A stretch of 34,165 nt of DNA from Bacteroidales bacterium (GCA_021740175.1 JAIPAH010000018.1:1-34165), one strand, 5' to 3'; shown: positions 8,308-15,609, counted from the stretch's first letter. Notes: generated by a model not told the origin, from the sequence alone. Made by a program: numbers and translations.

Positions 8308-10272
8308 ATGAGAGGAATAAACGAGGAGAGTTCCAAGCGAACAGAATACGGTGCAAGTAACATTCAAGTGCTGGAAGGTTTAGAGGCCGTAAGAAAACGC
8401 CCCGCCATGTATATTGGCGATGTGAGCGACAAAGGCCTTCATCACCTGGTGAATGAGGTGTTGGATAACTCAATTGATGAAGCCCTTGCAGGTTATTGTA
8501 ACGAAATTGGGGTCGAAATCCATGAAGACAATTCCGTTTCGGTCATGGATAACGGCCGTGGAATCCCGGTCGATCATCACGAAAAAGAAGGGCGTTCGGC
8601 CCTGGAGGTGGTGATGACCGTATTGCATGCCGGCGGGAAATTTGATAAGGGTTCCTATAAGGTGTCCGGCGGACTTCATGGTGTAGGGGTTTCGTGTGTT
8701 AATGCGCTGGCAAAATATGCAAAAGTCAACATCTTTCGGGACAATAAAATTTATGAACAAGAGTACGAGTACGGGAAACCTCTTTACCCGGTGAAGGAAG
8801 TTGGTGAAACCGAGAAGCACGGCACGTTAATCTATTTTAAGCCCGATGACGGCATATTTATCCAAACCGAATTCAGCTTTGACACCCTGTCAACACGACT
8901 GCGAGAGCTAGCTTACCTGAATAAGGGTATCCGTTTGTCGATAACCGACCATCGCGATAAGAATGAAAAGGGGGAGCCCCTTTCCAAATCCTATTATTCG
9001 GACATTGGTTTGCCGGATTTTCTGAATTACCTGGATGAGACCAGGGAAAAGCTTATCCAAAATCCCATTGCTCTCGAAGGAGAAAGAAACGGCGTGCCGA
9101 TAGAAATCGCCATGCAGTACAATACTTCTTTTGCTGAAAACCTTCATTCGTATGTCAATAACATCAACACCCACGAAGGGGGTACCCACCTTTCCGGTTT
9201 CCGGCGTGCATTAACCCGCACCCTGAAGAATTATGCCGAGAGCACGGGCATGCTCTCCAAACTTAAATTCGAGATTAACGGGGATGATTTCCGTGAAGGT
9301 CTTACCGCTATCATTTCGGTAAAGGTTGCCGAGCCCCAGTTTGAAGGACAAACCAAAACCAAGCTGGGCAACAAAGAGATAATGGGCTCGGTGGATCAAA
9401 TGGTCAGCGAGGGGCTTTCCAACTTTTTGGAGGAGAATCCCAAGGAAGCCAAAACCATTGTCAACAAAGTCATATTAGCTGCCACAGCCCGCCATGCCGC
9501 CAAAAAAGCTCGTGAGCTGGTACAGCGCAAGAGTGTTCTGTCAAGCTCCAACCTGCCCGGTAAATTGGCTGATTGTTCGGAAAAGGATGCATCCAAAACG
9601 GAAATCTTCCTGGTAGAGGGTGACTCCGCAGGGGGTACTGCTAAGGCCGGCCGTGACCGTAACTTCCAGGCTATCCTTCCGCTGAGGGGAAAAATTCTCA
9701 ATGTAGAGAAGGCTATGCCACACAAAATTTTTGAGAATGAAGAAATCAAGGCCATGTTTACAGCCCTCGGCGTATCCATAGGTACGGAGGAAGACTCCAA
9801 AGCCATTAACCTCGAAAAGCTGCGCTATCATAAGGTCATCATCATGACGGACGCCGATGTGGATGGAAGTCACATTGCCACTCTCATCCTGACGTTCTTC
9901 TATCGTTACATGAAGGATATGATCGAGCAGGGGTATGTTTACATAGCCACACCTCCGTTTTACCTGATGAAAAAAGGGAAAGAATCCAAGTATGCCTGGA
10001 CGGAGGAAGAACGCAGCGAAATAGCTAAGGAATGGAATCCGAACGGTACGGAAAAAGGGATCACGATTCAGCGCTACAAAGGCCTCGGTGAAATGAACGC
10101 CGAACAGTTGTGGGAGACTACCATGAATCCCGAATCCCGGATTCTGCGCCAGGTCAACATCGATAACGCTACTGAAGCCGATCGCATCTTTTCCATGCTC
10201 ATGGGCGATGAAGTGCCCCCGCGAAGGGAGTTCATCGAACAGAATGCCCGCTATGCGAATATTGATGCGTAG
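8308..10272 (+). CDS. gyrB: DNA gyrase subunit B
   Basis: Gyrase B supplies the ATPase and part of the cleavage core that introduces negative supercoils. The ATG at 8308 gives 654 residues; an in-frame GTG at 8302 would add only two. The N-terminal GHKL ATPase shows VLDNSIDEALAGY, DNGRGIPVD and GGLHGVGVSCVNAL. The TOPRIM domain has EGDSAGG at about residue 436 and TDADVDGSHI at about 513, and the tail has GDEVPPRREFIEQNARYANI. The length is typical of GyrB without the long E. coli insertion. I prefer GyrB over ParE because of the LPLRGKILNVEKA segment and the C-terminus. The gene stands alone and ends in a strong terminator. Confidence 0.97.
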   Translation: MRGINEESSKRTEYGASNIQVLEGLEAVRKRPAMYIGDVSDKGLHHLVNEVLDNSIDEALAGYCNEIGVEIHEDNSVSVMDNGRGIPVDHHEKEGRSALEVVMTVLHAGGKFDKGSYKVSGGLHGVGVSCVNALAKYAKVNIFRDNKIYEQEYEYGKPLYPVKEVGETEKHGTLIYFKPDDGIFIQTEFSFDTLSTRLRELAYLNKGIRLSITDHRDKNEKGEPLSKSYYSDIGLPDFLNYLDETREKLIQNPIALEGERNGVPIEIAMQYNTSFAENLHSYVNNINTHEGGTHLSGFRRALTRTLKNYAESTGMLSKLKFEINGDDFREGLTAIISVKVAEPQFEGQTKTKLGNKEIMGSVDQMVSEGLSNFLEENPKEAKTIVNKVILAATARHAAKKARELVQRKSVLSSSNLPGKLADCSEKDASKTEIFLVEGDSAGGTAKAGRDRNFQAILPLRGKILNVEKAMPHKIFENEEIKAMFTALGVSIGTEEDSKAINLEKLRYHKVIIMTDADVDGSHIATLILTFFYRYMKDMIEQGYVYIATPPFYLMKKGKESKYAWTEEERSEIAKEWNPNGTEKGITIQRYKGLGEMNAEQLWETTMNPESRILRQVNIDNATEADRIFSMLMGDEVPPRREFIEQNARYANIDA

Positions 10273-10300
10273 ATAAAATGCTACTTTGAAATAAAAAGCC

Positions 10301-10329
10301 CGCACTCTTTTGGGTGCGTGTTTTTTTTT
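10301..10329 (+). terminator. Rho-independent terminator of gyrB
   Basis: CGCACTC (10301-10307) pairs with GGGTGCG (10312-10318), 7 bp with one G-T pair and a TTTT loop. A run of nine or more T follows within two bases. It lies 29 bases after the gyrB stop codon. Confidence 0.85.
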
Positions 10330-10478
10330 GTTATTGGGTAAAAAGTGATCCTCCAAAAAGATCAATAAGGTTAAAAGAATGAAAATAAGATTTTTACGGA
10401 CTCATATCTAATCTGAGGTTTTATAAAAAAGCGGATCAGGTGTTTTGAATGTATTTATACCTGTTTTTATCCATACAC

Positions 10479-10510
10479 GTTGTCCGAAAAGACAACTTTT
10501 TGTAATTTTG
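10479..10510 (+). promoter_or_regulatory. Promoter and overlapping dyad of the HigA-like gene
   Basis: TTG (10480-10482), a 20-nt spacer and TAATTTTG (10503-10510) fit the Bacteroidota -33/-7 promoter. A perfect 6-bp dyad GTTGTC-N6-GACAAC (10479-10496) overlaps the -33 element, in the right place to be the operator of the HTH protein encoded 40 bases downstream. The dyad is followed by a short T run, so a weak terminator is the alternative reading. Confidence 0.6.
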
Positions 10511-10550
10511 TTTTATGCATAAAAAGCGGAAAGAATAAAAAAGGAATACT

Positions 10551-10859
10551 ATGAAAGCAAAGAATAAGGATTTAAAGAGCTTAGATCAGTTTATTGATGA
10601 GAAGGTGGGTAAAAAAGGTACACCCGAGAGGGAAAAATTTGATAATGAATATGATACGTTTAAACTTGGCGTATTAATTCAGCAAGCGCGCGAAAAAAAA
10701 GGGTTAACTCAGGAACAGTTAGCTGAATTAGCAGGTACGAACAAGTCATATATATCAAAATTGGAGCGCAACCTTAAAGATATTCGGTTTTCAACGCTGC
10801 AAAGAATCATATCCGACGGATTGGGCGGACATTTAGATATATCGATAAAAATGGACTAA
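10551..10859 (+). CDS. HigA-like XRE-family antitoxin, without a partner toxin
   Basis: A 102-residue DNA-binding protein. The N-terminus (LKSLDQFIDEKVGKKGTPER) and the tail (LGGHLDISIKMD) match the Bacteroidota HigA-type antitoxins that usually follow a RelE/HigB-like toxin gene. Residues ~42-95 form a Cro/C1 helix-turn-helix: LGVLIQQAREKKGLTQEQLAELAGTNKSY... with recognition helix TNKSYISKLE. The 278 bases upstream, where the toxin gene normally sits, contain no ORF of the needed size, and neither do the next 700 bases downstream. It may be a solitary repressor or the remnant of a toxin-antitoxin pair. A dyad overlapping its promoter suggests self-repression. Confidence 0.8.
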   Translation: MKAKNKDLKSLDQFIDEKVGKKGTPEREKFDNEYDTFKLGVLIQQAREKKGLTQEQLAELAGTNKSYISKLERNLKDIRFSTLQRIISDGLGGHLDISIKMD

Positions 10860-10949
10860 CTGCTGTAATCAGAACCCGATGAGAAAAGCATTGGAATAGT
10901 CATTGGTAGCTTGAATAGTGCCAGGTGTGAAACGACTGGAAGCCCACGC

Positions 10950-11146
10950 ATATCAGAAAGACTTCCCCTGTATGGGAAAGCATCATCCCTTCGTGGAGAA
11001 AGCTTTTAATGGTCGGGGAAACGTCCCCACTTGGTGGAGAAGATTCCCGCATTCCGGGAAAGCGTCCTGGAGCCGTCAGGAGAAAATCTCAAGGTTGGGA
11101 AAACGCCCTGTCAGTATCAGAAAAAAATCCGGGCGTTAGGGAAAAT
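10950..11146 (+). repeat. Degenerate ~21-nt periodic array
   Basis: Ten GGGAAA, GGAGAAA or CAGAAA cores recur with their AAA at 10957, 10977, 10999, 11019, 11040, 11059, 11083, 11100, 11121 and 11142, a mean spacing of 20.6 nt. The bases between are poorly conserved but often begin with CCC, giving small hairpins per unit such as TTCCCG-N5-CGGGAA (11044-11060) and TCCTG-N7-CAGGA. The units are too divergent for a CRISPR or ordinary satellite. An ORF crosses the array with a loose seven-residue period, which follows from the 21-nt period. Confidence 0.65.
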
Positions 11147-11167
11147 GTCTCTGAAGCAACCACCCAA

Positions 11168-11218
11168 GACCTTCCATCTTTCCCTTTCCCTTTAGCCAGC
11201 GCAAAAAGTTGGAAGGTC
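11168..11218. repeat. Long-looped 9-bp inverted repeat I
   Basis: GACCTTCCA (11168-11176) and TGGAAGGTC (11210-11218) form a perfect 9-bp stem around a 33-nt loop with a pyrimidine-rich CTTTCCCTTTCCCTTT stretch. It is followed eight bases later by a second hairpin of similar design. Confidence 0.6.
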
Positions 11219-11225
11219 AACCCAT

Positions 11226-11280
11226 AACCTGCCAGCTCTTGGCAAAGGCCTTGTGGGCAGGAGTGAGATGGCAGGTTTTT
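11226..11280 (+). repeat. Long-looped 9-bp inverted repeat II with T-run
   Basis: AACCTGCCA (11226-11234) pairs perfectly with TGGCAGGTT (11269-11277) around a 34-nt loop. The stem runs into TTTTT, so on the plus strand it could act as a terminator for whatever is transcribed through the array. Confidence 0.55.
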
Positions 11281-11291
11281 ATGTGGAGTAC

Positions 11292-11326
11292 TGAAGTGAA
11301 TAATCCCGCCATTTACACCAATGAAG
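11292..11326 (+). repeat. 35-nt direct repeat, left copy
   Basis: Aligns without gaps to 11541-11575 with 29 of 35 identical positions; the shared core is CATTTACACCAAT. The copies are 249 bases apart and bracket the palindromic segment. Confidence 0.6.
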
Positions 11327-11361
11327 GAGCCAGGTTAGGTCTCATCATGCTATCAACAACC

Positions 11362-11403
11362 AGATTCCTCAGTCTGCGCCTAAGGCGCATCCTTCGGAAT
11401 GAC
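11362..11403. repeat. Dispersed-repeat arm, left (inverted relative to 11504-11555)
   Basis: AGATTCCTCA (11362-11371) and TTCGGAATGAC (11393-11403) are exact reverse complements of TGAGGAATCT (11546-11555) and GTCATTCCGAA (11504-11514). Between them lies a mini-palindrome TGCGCCT-A-AGGCGCA (11375-11389). GATTCCTC...GGAATGAC elements are common non-coding repeats in this phylum. Confidence 0.65.
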
Positions 11404-11424
11404 GCGCTTAGTAGGGGATAAAAA

Positions 11425-11485
11425 GGAAAAAGGGCCGCGCGGACCCTTTATTTAATTTTGACTATGTCCGCGCGGCCCTTTTTCC
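11425..11485. terminator. Bidirectional terminator, perfect 20-bp inverted repeat
   Basis: The arms at 11425-11444 and 11466-11485 are exact reverse complements over 20 bp, with a 21-nt AT-rich spacer. Each arm is a GC-rich core (GGGCCGCGCGGAC) flanked by an A/T tract, so transcription from either side meets a stable stem followed by T residues. It lies 120 bases downstream of the minus-strand DUF2461 stop codon and also downstream of the plus-strand HigA-like gene. Confidence 0.75.
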
Positions 11486-11503
11486 CTTCTACCCCATAAT
11501 CAG

Positions 11504-11555
11504 GTCATTCCGAACGAATCACGGAGCGATAGCGAAGTGATGAAGTGAGGAATCT
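11504..11555. repeat. Dispersed-repeat arm, right
   Basis: The element begins GTCATTCCGAACGAATCACG and ends TGAGGAATCT; its end segments mirror the arm at 11362-11403. It overlaps the right copy of the 35-nt direct repeat (11541-11575). Confidence 0.65.
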
Positions 11556-11575
11556 CATCATTTACACCAATAAAG
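11541..11575 (+). repeat. 35-nt direct repeat, right copy
   Basis: Second copy of the repeat at 11292-11326 (29 of 35 identical). It ends 29 bases from the DUF2461 stop codon. Confidence 0.6.
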
Positions 11576-11604
11576 CAAAATCCATAAGGGCAATCCCAAA
11601 AACC

Positions 11605-12285
11605 TTACAATTCCCACTCCTCTTCCTTCTCATCAATCGCCTCATTAAAAAACCGGTTAAACGGTTTCATGGTCTGAAAAACCTCCAGGGTAACATCTGT
11701 CAAATCATCGTCAAGCAAATCCTCATCCTCCAGCGGATAAAGAACGATAAAACTCTTGTATTTTAGCAGGTCGGCAGCGGGATGCTCTTCGCTGTATCCC
11801 ACCGGCATACGTTTCAACTTAAAGGAAGGATCCGGCGAACCGAAATAATCCCTGAAAATATCGCTGTTGAGAATCGCCCTGAAGTCTTCATGCTCAAAAT
11901 AAATCTTATTCCGCACGGCATCGAGATTTGCTTTTTGGGGTTTATACATTCCGCCCCCGATAAACGAGTTGCCGTCTTCGATATGCAGATAATACCCGGC
12001 ATAAGGCGATTTTCTTCCGCCAGGTTTTATAATGGCATCGCGATAGTTCTTATACGGCGTTTTGTCTTTGGTAAAACGCAAATCGCGGTGAATTCTAAAC
12101 ATACAGTCCTTACCTTTCTGCACACCTATGGTGAAATCGATATCACCGAGCCGGGGAATCAAATCATCCAGGAAATCCTGCAATTCTTTTTGGCTGGCTT
12201 CATAGAGTTTGCGATTTCGCTCAAACCATTCGCGGTTGTTGTTATGGCGCAATTGCTTCAGGAATTGGAGTGTGGTTGACAGCAT
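11605..12285 (-). CDS. DUF2461 family protein
   Basis: A 226-residue soluble protein without signal peptide. The opening (LQFLKQLRHNNNREWFERNR), the central MFRIHRDLRFTKDKTPYKNY block and GYYLHIEDGNSFIGGGMY are hallmarks of the DUF2461/TIGR02453 family, a conserved bacterial and fungal family of unknown biochemical role. The length is normal for the family and the start is the family start. It is divergently transcribed from the barrel gene at 12394, and the 20-bp palindrome at 11425-11485 is its likely terminator. Function cannot be inferred from context. Confidence 0.9.
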   Translation of the reverse strand: MLSTTLQFLKQLRHNNNREWFERNRKLYEASQKELQDFLDDLIPRLGDIDFTIGVQKGKDCMFRIHRDLRFTKDKTPYKNYRDAIIKPGGRKSPYAGYYLHIEDGNSFIGGGMYKPQKANLDAVRNKIYFEHEDFRAILNSDIFRDYFGSPDPSFKLKRMPVGYSEEHPAADLLKYKSFIVLYPLEDEDLLDDDLTDVTLEVFQTMKPFNRFFNEAIDEKEEEWEL

Positions 12286-12333
12286 GGAATTTTTATTGAT
12301 TCAACAACATTTTTTGGGTGATGTTTCAGAATT

Positions 12334-12365
12334 TTTGTATCTTAACAAACAACATTTTATATCTG
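12334..12365 (+). promoter_or_regulatory. Promoter of the 12394-15273 gene pair
   Basis: TTTG (12334-12337), a 20-nt spacer and TATATCTG (12358-12365; one mismatch to TAnnTTTG) make a near-consensus Bacteroidota promoter ending 28 bases before the ATG. Confidence 0.55.
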
Positions 12366-12393
12366 AATTAAAACACCCTAAAAATACGCAAAA

Positions 12394-13215
12394 ATGAAAA
12401 CGCTCCACATCTTATCAGCGATCATTTTCTCAGTAATATCAATGAATCTTTTTGCCGGTCATGAAAAAACCGCTCACGGAGCCCGCTCTTCGGGATTGTC
12501 TTATGCAGATGTATGCATCAGGGATTTCTGGGCTCTGCGGAATAACCAGGCCGGGCTGGCGTGGCTCGATAAACCGGCAGCGGGCATTTACTTCGAAAAC
12601 CGTTTTGGGTTGGAAGAACTGAACTTCCAAAGCATCGGGATGGCATACCCTCTATCCTTCGGGACGGTAGGTCTTACAGCCGATTATTATGGCAGCTCTT
12701 CTTACAACGAAACAACCGCGGGACTGGCCTACGCCATGAAACTGCACGAAAATCTATCAGCCGGGATACAGATTGACTACTTGTCCACCTACATTGACCT
12801 TGACCGGTATAGCCAAAGCTCTGCCGTTACTTTTGAATTAGGGCTTTTGTATGGGGTCAGTGACGAGATATGGGTGGGTGCACATTTCTACAATCCACTT
12901 GAGCAGAGTATGGAATCGCAAGCCTATGAAACAATCCCCTCCGTTTTCAGCATGGGATTGCTTTTTGAAGTGGGTGAGAAAATCATCGTTTCGACCGAAG
13001 CCGAGAAAACTACCGCTAAAAAAGCGAGTTACCACCTCGGCATAGAATACGAGCTCCTTGAGAAGACCTTTGCCAGGATAGGGGTTTCCACCGGTCAATC
13101 GCTCTTTTCCTTCGGTTTCGAAACCCGTATCAGCTCGCTAAGCCTTCAGTTGGCATCTTCTATGCATCACACGCTGGGTTTCTCGCCCATGGCTTCTTTA
13201 ATTTATAACTTCTAA
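12394..13215 (+). CDS. FadL/PorV-like outer-membrane barrel protein
   Basis: A 273-residue protein with a signal peptide (MKTLHILSAIIFSVISMNLFAG). Right after it, GARSSGLSYADVCIRDFWAL..NNQAGLA resembles the N-terminal GAR..G...A.V...D....NPAGLA pattern of FadL, PorV and PorQ-type barrels. The rest is amphipathic strands ending in an aromatic residue (SLIYNF). It is shorter than PorV itself, and I do not claim it is the T9SS PorV. It lies 12 bases before a larger barrel gene, so the two are probably one operon and may form a complex in the outer membrane. Confidence 0.65.
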   Translation: MKTLHILSAIIFSVISMNLFAGHEKTAHGARSSGLSYADVCIRDFWALRNNQAGLAWLDKPAAGIYFENRFGLEELNFQSIGMAYPLSFGTVGLTADYYGSSSYNETTAGLAYAMKLHENLSAGIQIDYLSTYIDLDRYSQSSAVTFELGLLYGVSDEIWVGAHFYNPLEQSMESQAYETIPSVFSMGLLFEVGEKIIVSTEAEKTTAKKASYHLGIEYELLEKTFARIGVSTGQSLFSFGFETRISSLSLQLASSMHHTLGFSPMASLIYNF

Positions 13216-13227
13216 AATTGTAGTTCA

Positions 13228-15273
13228 ATGAAACCTAATGCCGGCATCCTTTTAGTCATTTTGATCGCCCTGCTCCATTCCGATATCTTTTGCCAGGAAA
13301 CACCGCCGGAGAATATCAATTCCCTGCTGGAAGAAATTGTCACCAGCCATTCCGAAAACTATGATGCGGATACGGATTTTTCCGAGCTATCAAACGAATT
13401 GTATTATGTGAGTCAACATCCTATCAATCTGAATAATACAAATAAAAAAGCCTTATCACGATTATTTTTCTTATCAGAACGAGAAATAAATAATATTCTG
13501 CGCTATGTGGAACATTACGGCCCGGTAAAAACCATCTATGAACTGCAGGGTGCTGAAAATGTGTCAAAACAGTCGCTTCGCTGGATGGAACCCTTCGTGA
13601 CTTTTGAAAAAAAGGATAAGCCACTATCTGCAGGCCGATGGTTCAACCATGAAATTCTTTATCGAACCGATAGGAAGCTCGAGCAACAAAAAGGCTATAT
13701 CTCCGATAGCTCTGAAGGTACCGAATACCTGGGAGACCCGTACCGGCAATACTTCAGGTATAACATCGAAACGCAAAACATTTCAGCAGGATTGACCGCG
13801 GATAAAGATGCGGGAGAGCCCTTTTTCTCCGACCCTAACGAGAAAGGATTTGATTTTTATTCGGCCCATCTGAAAGTAGAAGACCTGGGATTCGTAAGCA
13901 GGGCCATCGTTGGCGACTACAAACTACAATTCGGGCAGGGATTGAATATCTGGTCCGGGTTTTCCATGGGAAAATCCCCTACCCTTTCGGGTATTAAAAA
14001 ATACGGATACGGCCTGAAAGCTTATCGCTCTTCCAATGAAGCAGCTTATATGAGAGGGGTGGGTGTCACTACAAAAAGGAACAATTTAGCGCTTACCACA
14101 TTCTATTCACGAAAAAAATGGGACGCCAACAGAGAGTTTAATTCCGACAGTTCGGATTATTGGGTAACATCCTTAAACGAGGCCGGCTACCATCGCACGG
14201 ATTCGGAATGGGAAGACCGAAACAGTGTAACGGAACAAATGACCGGCTTCAATATCTCTTTCGATAAAAATCGCTGGCATTTCGGACTTATCGGGTGGCA
14301 TTCGACCTATGATCATCCGCTTAAACCGCAGGACCGTTTATACAATTATTTCCGGTTCAGCGGCCGAAAGAATTTCATAGGGGGACTGGATGTTTCAAAA
14401 GTTTTTGACCGGGGCCAGTTTTATTCCGAATGGAGTATGGACAAGGAAGGAGATATGGCCTTGCTGGCAGGGGCTAATTTCTTTCTTGACTCCCGGCTTA
14501 CCCTGAAAACGGTCTACCGGAATTACTCCAAATATTACAACAATTTTTATTCGAATGCCCTGGCTGAGGGAAGCAGAACCAATGACGAAGAGGGGTTCCT
14601 TTTGGGGGTCGTTTTCCTGATGTTCGATGATTTCTCCCTTAAAGGCTATGCTGATTTTTTCAAATCCCGCTGGATGGGTTTCCGAACCTCCTCCCCCTCC
14701 AATGGGCGGGAATATTCATTGCAACTGAATTACAATCCCTCCCGGGATTTCCAGGGCTATGTGCGTTTCCAGCAGGAGACCAAAGACTACAATTCTACGG
14801 CAGAAGTGCCGGTTCAACGAACTATCCCGCGAAAGCGGACCAAACTAAGAGCTCACTTCAGCAACGAACTATCCGAAACAATCACCCTCAAGAACCGTAT
14901 AGAAAAAAGCTTTATCGATTATCCCGAAGAAAAAAGCGAAGGATTCCTGATATACCAGGATGTGCGCTATGCTTTTCAAAATATCCCGCTAACGCTTACC
15001 GGCCGCCTGGCCATGTTTGATACCGATGATTACGCTTCCCGGTTGTATGCCTATGAAAACGACGTGCTCTATTCCTTCAGTTTCCCGGCCTATTACGACA
15101 AAGGCAGGCGCTTTTATCTTTTAGCCAAATATGAGCTAATTTCCGGGTTTACCGCCTGGTTGCGTTATTCCCGGACGAAATACAACCACCGCCAAACCGT
15201 TTTGAGCGGATATAACGAAATCGAAGGAGATGCGGTTAGTGAGGTGAAGCTGCAGCTGAGGGTGAAATTCTAA
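13228..15273 (+). CDS. Outer-membrane barrel protein with N-terminal helix-hairpin-helix domain
   Basis: A 681-residue exported protein (signal peptide to about residue 23, ending IFCQ). Residues ~50-130 align with the tandem helix-hairpin-helix of ComEA: INLNNTNKKALSRLFFLS, ILRYVEHYGPVKTIYELQGA, then NVSKQSLRWMEPFV. The glycines of the hairpins that contact DNA backbone in ComEA (GIG) are replaced by FLS and NVS. From ~145 on it is a beta barrel with many aromatic strands (YGYGLKAYRSSNEAAYMRGV, RFRQ-type strands, KLQLRVKF end). Bacteroidota proteins of this build are usually annotated only as HHH-domain proteins. Binding of a protein partner or DNA in the periplasm is possible; neither is shown. 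Confidence 0.75.
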   Translation: MKPNAGILLVILIALLHSDIFCQETPPENINSLLEEIVTSHSENYDADTDFSELSNELYYVSQHPINLNNTNKKALSRLFFLSEREINNILRYVEHYGPVKTIYELQGAENVSKQSLRWMEPFVTFEKKDKPLSAGRWFNHEILYRTDRKLEQQKGYISDSSEGTEYLGDPYRQYFRYNIETQNISAGLTADKDAGEPFFSDPNEKGFDFYSAHLKVEDLGFVSRAIVGDYKLQFGQGLNIWSGFSMGKSPTLSGIKKYGYGLKAYRSSNEAAYMRGVGVTTKRNNLALTTFYSRKKWDANREFNSDSSDYWVTSLNEAGYHRTDSEWEDRNSVTEQMTGFNISFDKNRWHFGLIGWHSTYDHPLKPQDRLYNYFRFSGRKNFIGGLDVSKVFDRGQFYSEWSMDKEGDMALLAGANFFLDSRLTLKTVYRNYSKYYNNFYSNALAEGSRTNDEEGFLLGVVFLMFDDFSLKGYADFFKSRWMGFRTSSPSNGREYSLQLNYNPSRDFQGYVRFQQETKDYNSTAEVPVQRTIPRKRTKLRAHFSNELSETITLKNRIEKSFIDYPEEKSEGFLIYQDVRYAFQNIPLTLTGRLAMFDTDDYASRLYAYENDVLYSFSFPAYYDKGRRFYLLAKYELISGFTAWLRYSRTKYNHRQTVLSGYNEIEGDAVSEVKLQLRVKF

Positions 15274-15340
15274 AGATTCAATGGGAATCGGTTTGAAAGC
15301 TTCTTTCTCTTAATTTTAGCAAATAAAACGAAACTCAATG

Positions 15341-15415
15341 AGATTCAGCAACTTCCCTTCAGGGAATTTAAGGGTAAAAGTTGCTGAATCTCCTCTTATA
15401 AGGCTTTTTGAGCGG
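15341..15415. repeat. Nested-palindrome repeat, copy A
   Basis: A perfect 14-bp inverted repeat, AGATTCAGCAACTT (15341-15354) with AAGTTGCTGAATCT (15378-15391), encloses CCCTTCAGGGAATTTAAGGG. A degraded outer arm (TATAAGGCTTTTTGAGCGGA) follows at about 15397-15416; the left outer arm is missing. The same stem could serve as a terminator for the gene ending at 15273. Confidence 0.7.
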
Positions 15416-15489
15416 ACTCTTAAAGGGTATGCGGAAGAAGTGGTAAAACCTAAACTTTATAGACAGTCACTAAATAATCACAATGATTC

Positions 15490-15609
15490 AAACTTACAAA
15501 CTTATAAACTTACAAACTTACAAACTTATAAACTTACAAACTTACAAACTTATAAACTTATAAACTTATAAACTTACAAACTTACAAACTTATAAACTTA
15601 TAAACTTAC
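15490..15609. repeat. 8-nt tandem repeat (VNTR), 15 units
   Basis: Fifteen uninterrupted octamers of two types, AAACTTAC and AAACTTAT, in the order C T C C T C C T T T C C T T C (last base). The array ends five bases before the minus-strand DUF4252 stop codon. Such perfect short tandem repeats normally vary in copy number between strains. Confidence 0.95.

Larger units (their letters stand above)
10860..11604. other. Gene-free block of repeats and palindromes
   Basis: About 745 bases between the HigA-like gene and the minus-strand DUF2461 gene. Short ORFs exist but run through repeat structure and resemble nothing I know. From left to right: a ~21-nt periodic array (10950-11146), two long-looped 9-bp hairpins (11168-11277), the left copy of a 35-nt direct repeat (11292-11326), one dispersed-repeat arm (11362-11403), a 20-bp terminator palindrome (11425-11485), the inverted second repeat arm (11504-11555) and the right direct repeat (11541-11575). 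Confidence 0.7.

Noticed and set aside
9541-10365. 274-residue ORF antisense to gyrB
   Set aside because: Mirror of gyrB codon usage; the gyrB frame carries all the family motifs.
10950-11146. Possible CRISPR array
   Set aside because: Units are about 21 nt, spacing is irregular and units share only a short core; no constant repeats with unique spacers and no cas genes.
10918-11227. Overlapping plus-strand ORFs of 72-73 residues across the 21-nt array
   Set aside because: Their seven-residue pattern follows from the DNA repeat; no start signal, no known family. Kept as a repeat, not a gene.
11168-11280. Possible retron or group II intron RNA
   Set aside because: No reverse transcriptase gene is present anywhere in the window.
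11782-12279. 165-residue plus-strand ORF opposite DUF2461
   Set aside because: Antisense shadow of a gene with clear family blocks.
15338-15571. 77-residue ORF over copy A and the VNTR
   Set aside because: Its C-terminal half is the translated 8-nt repeat; no conserved protein features.
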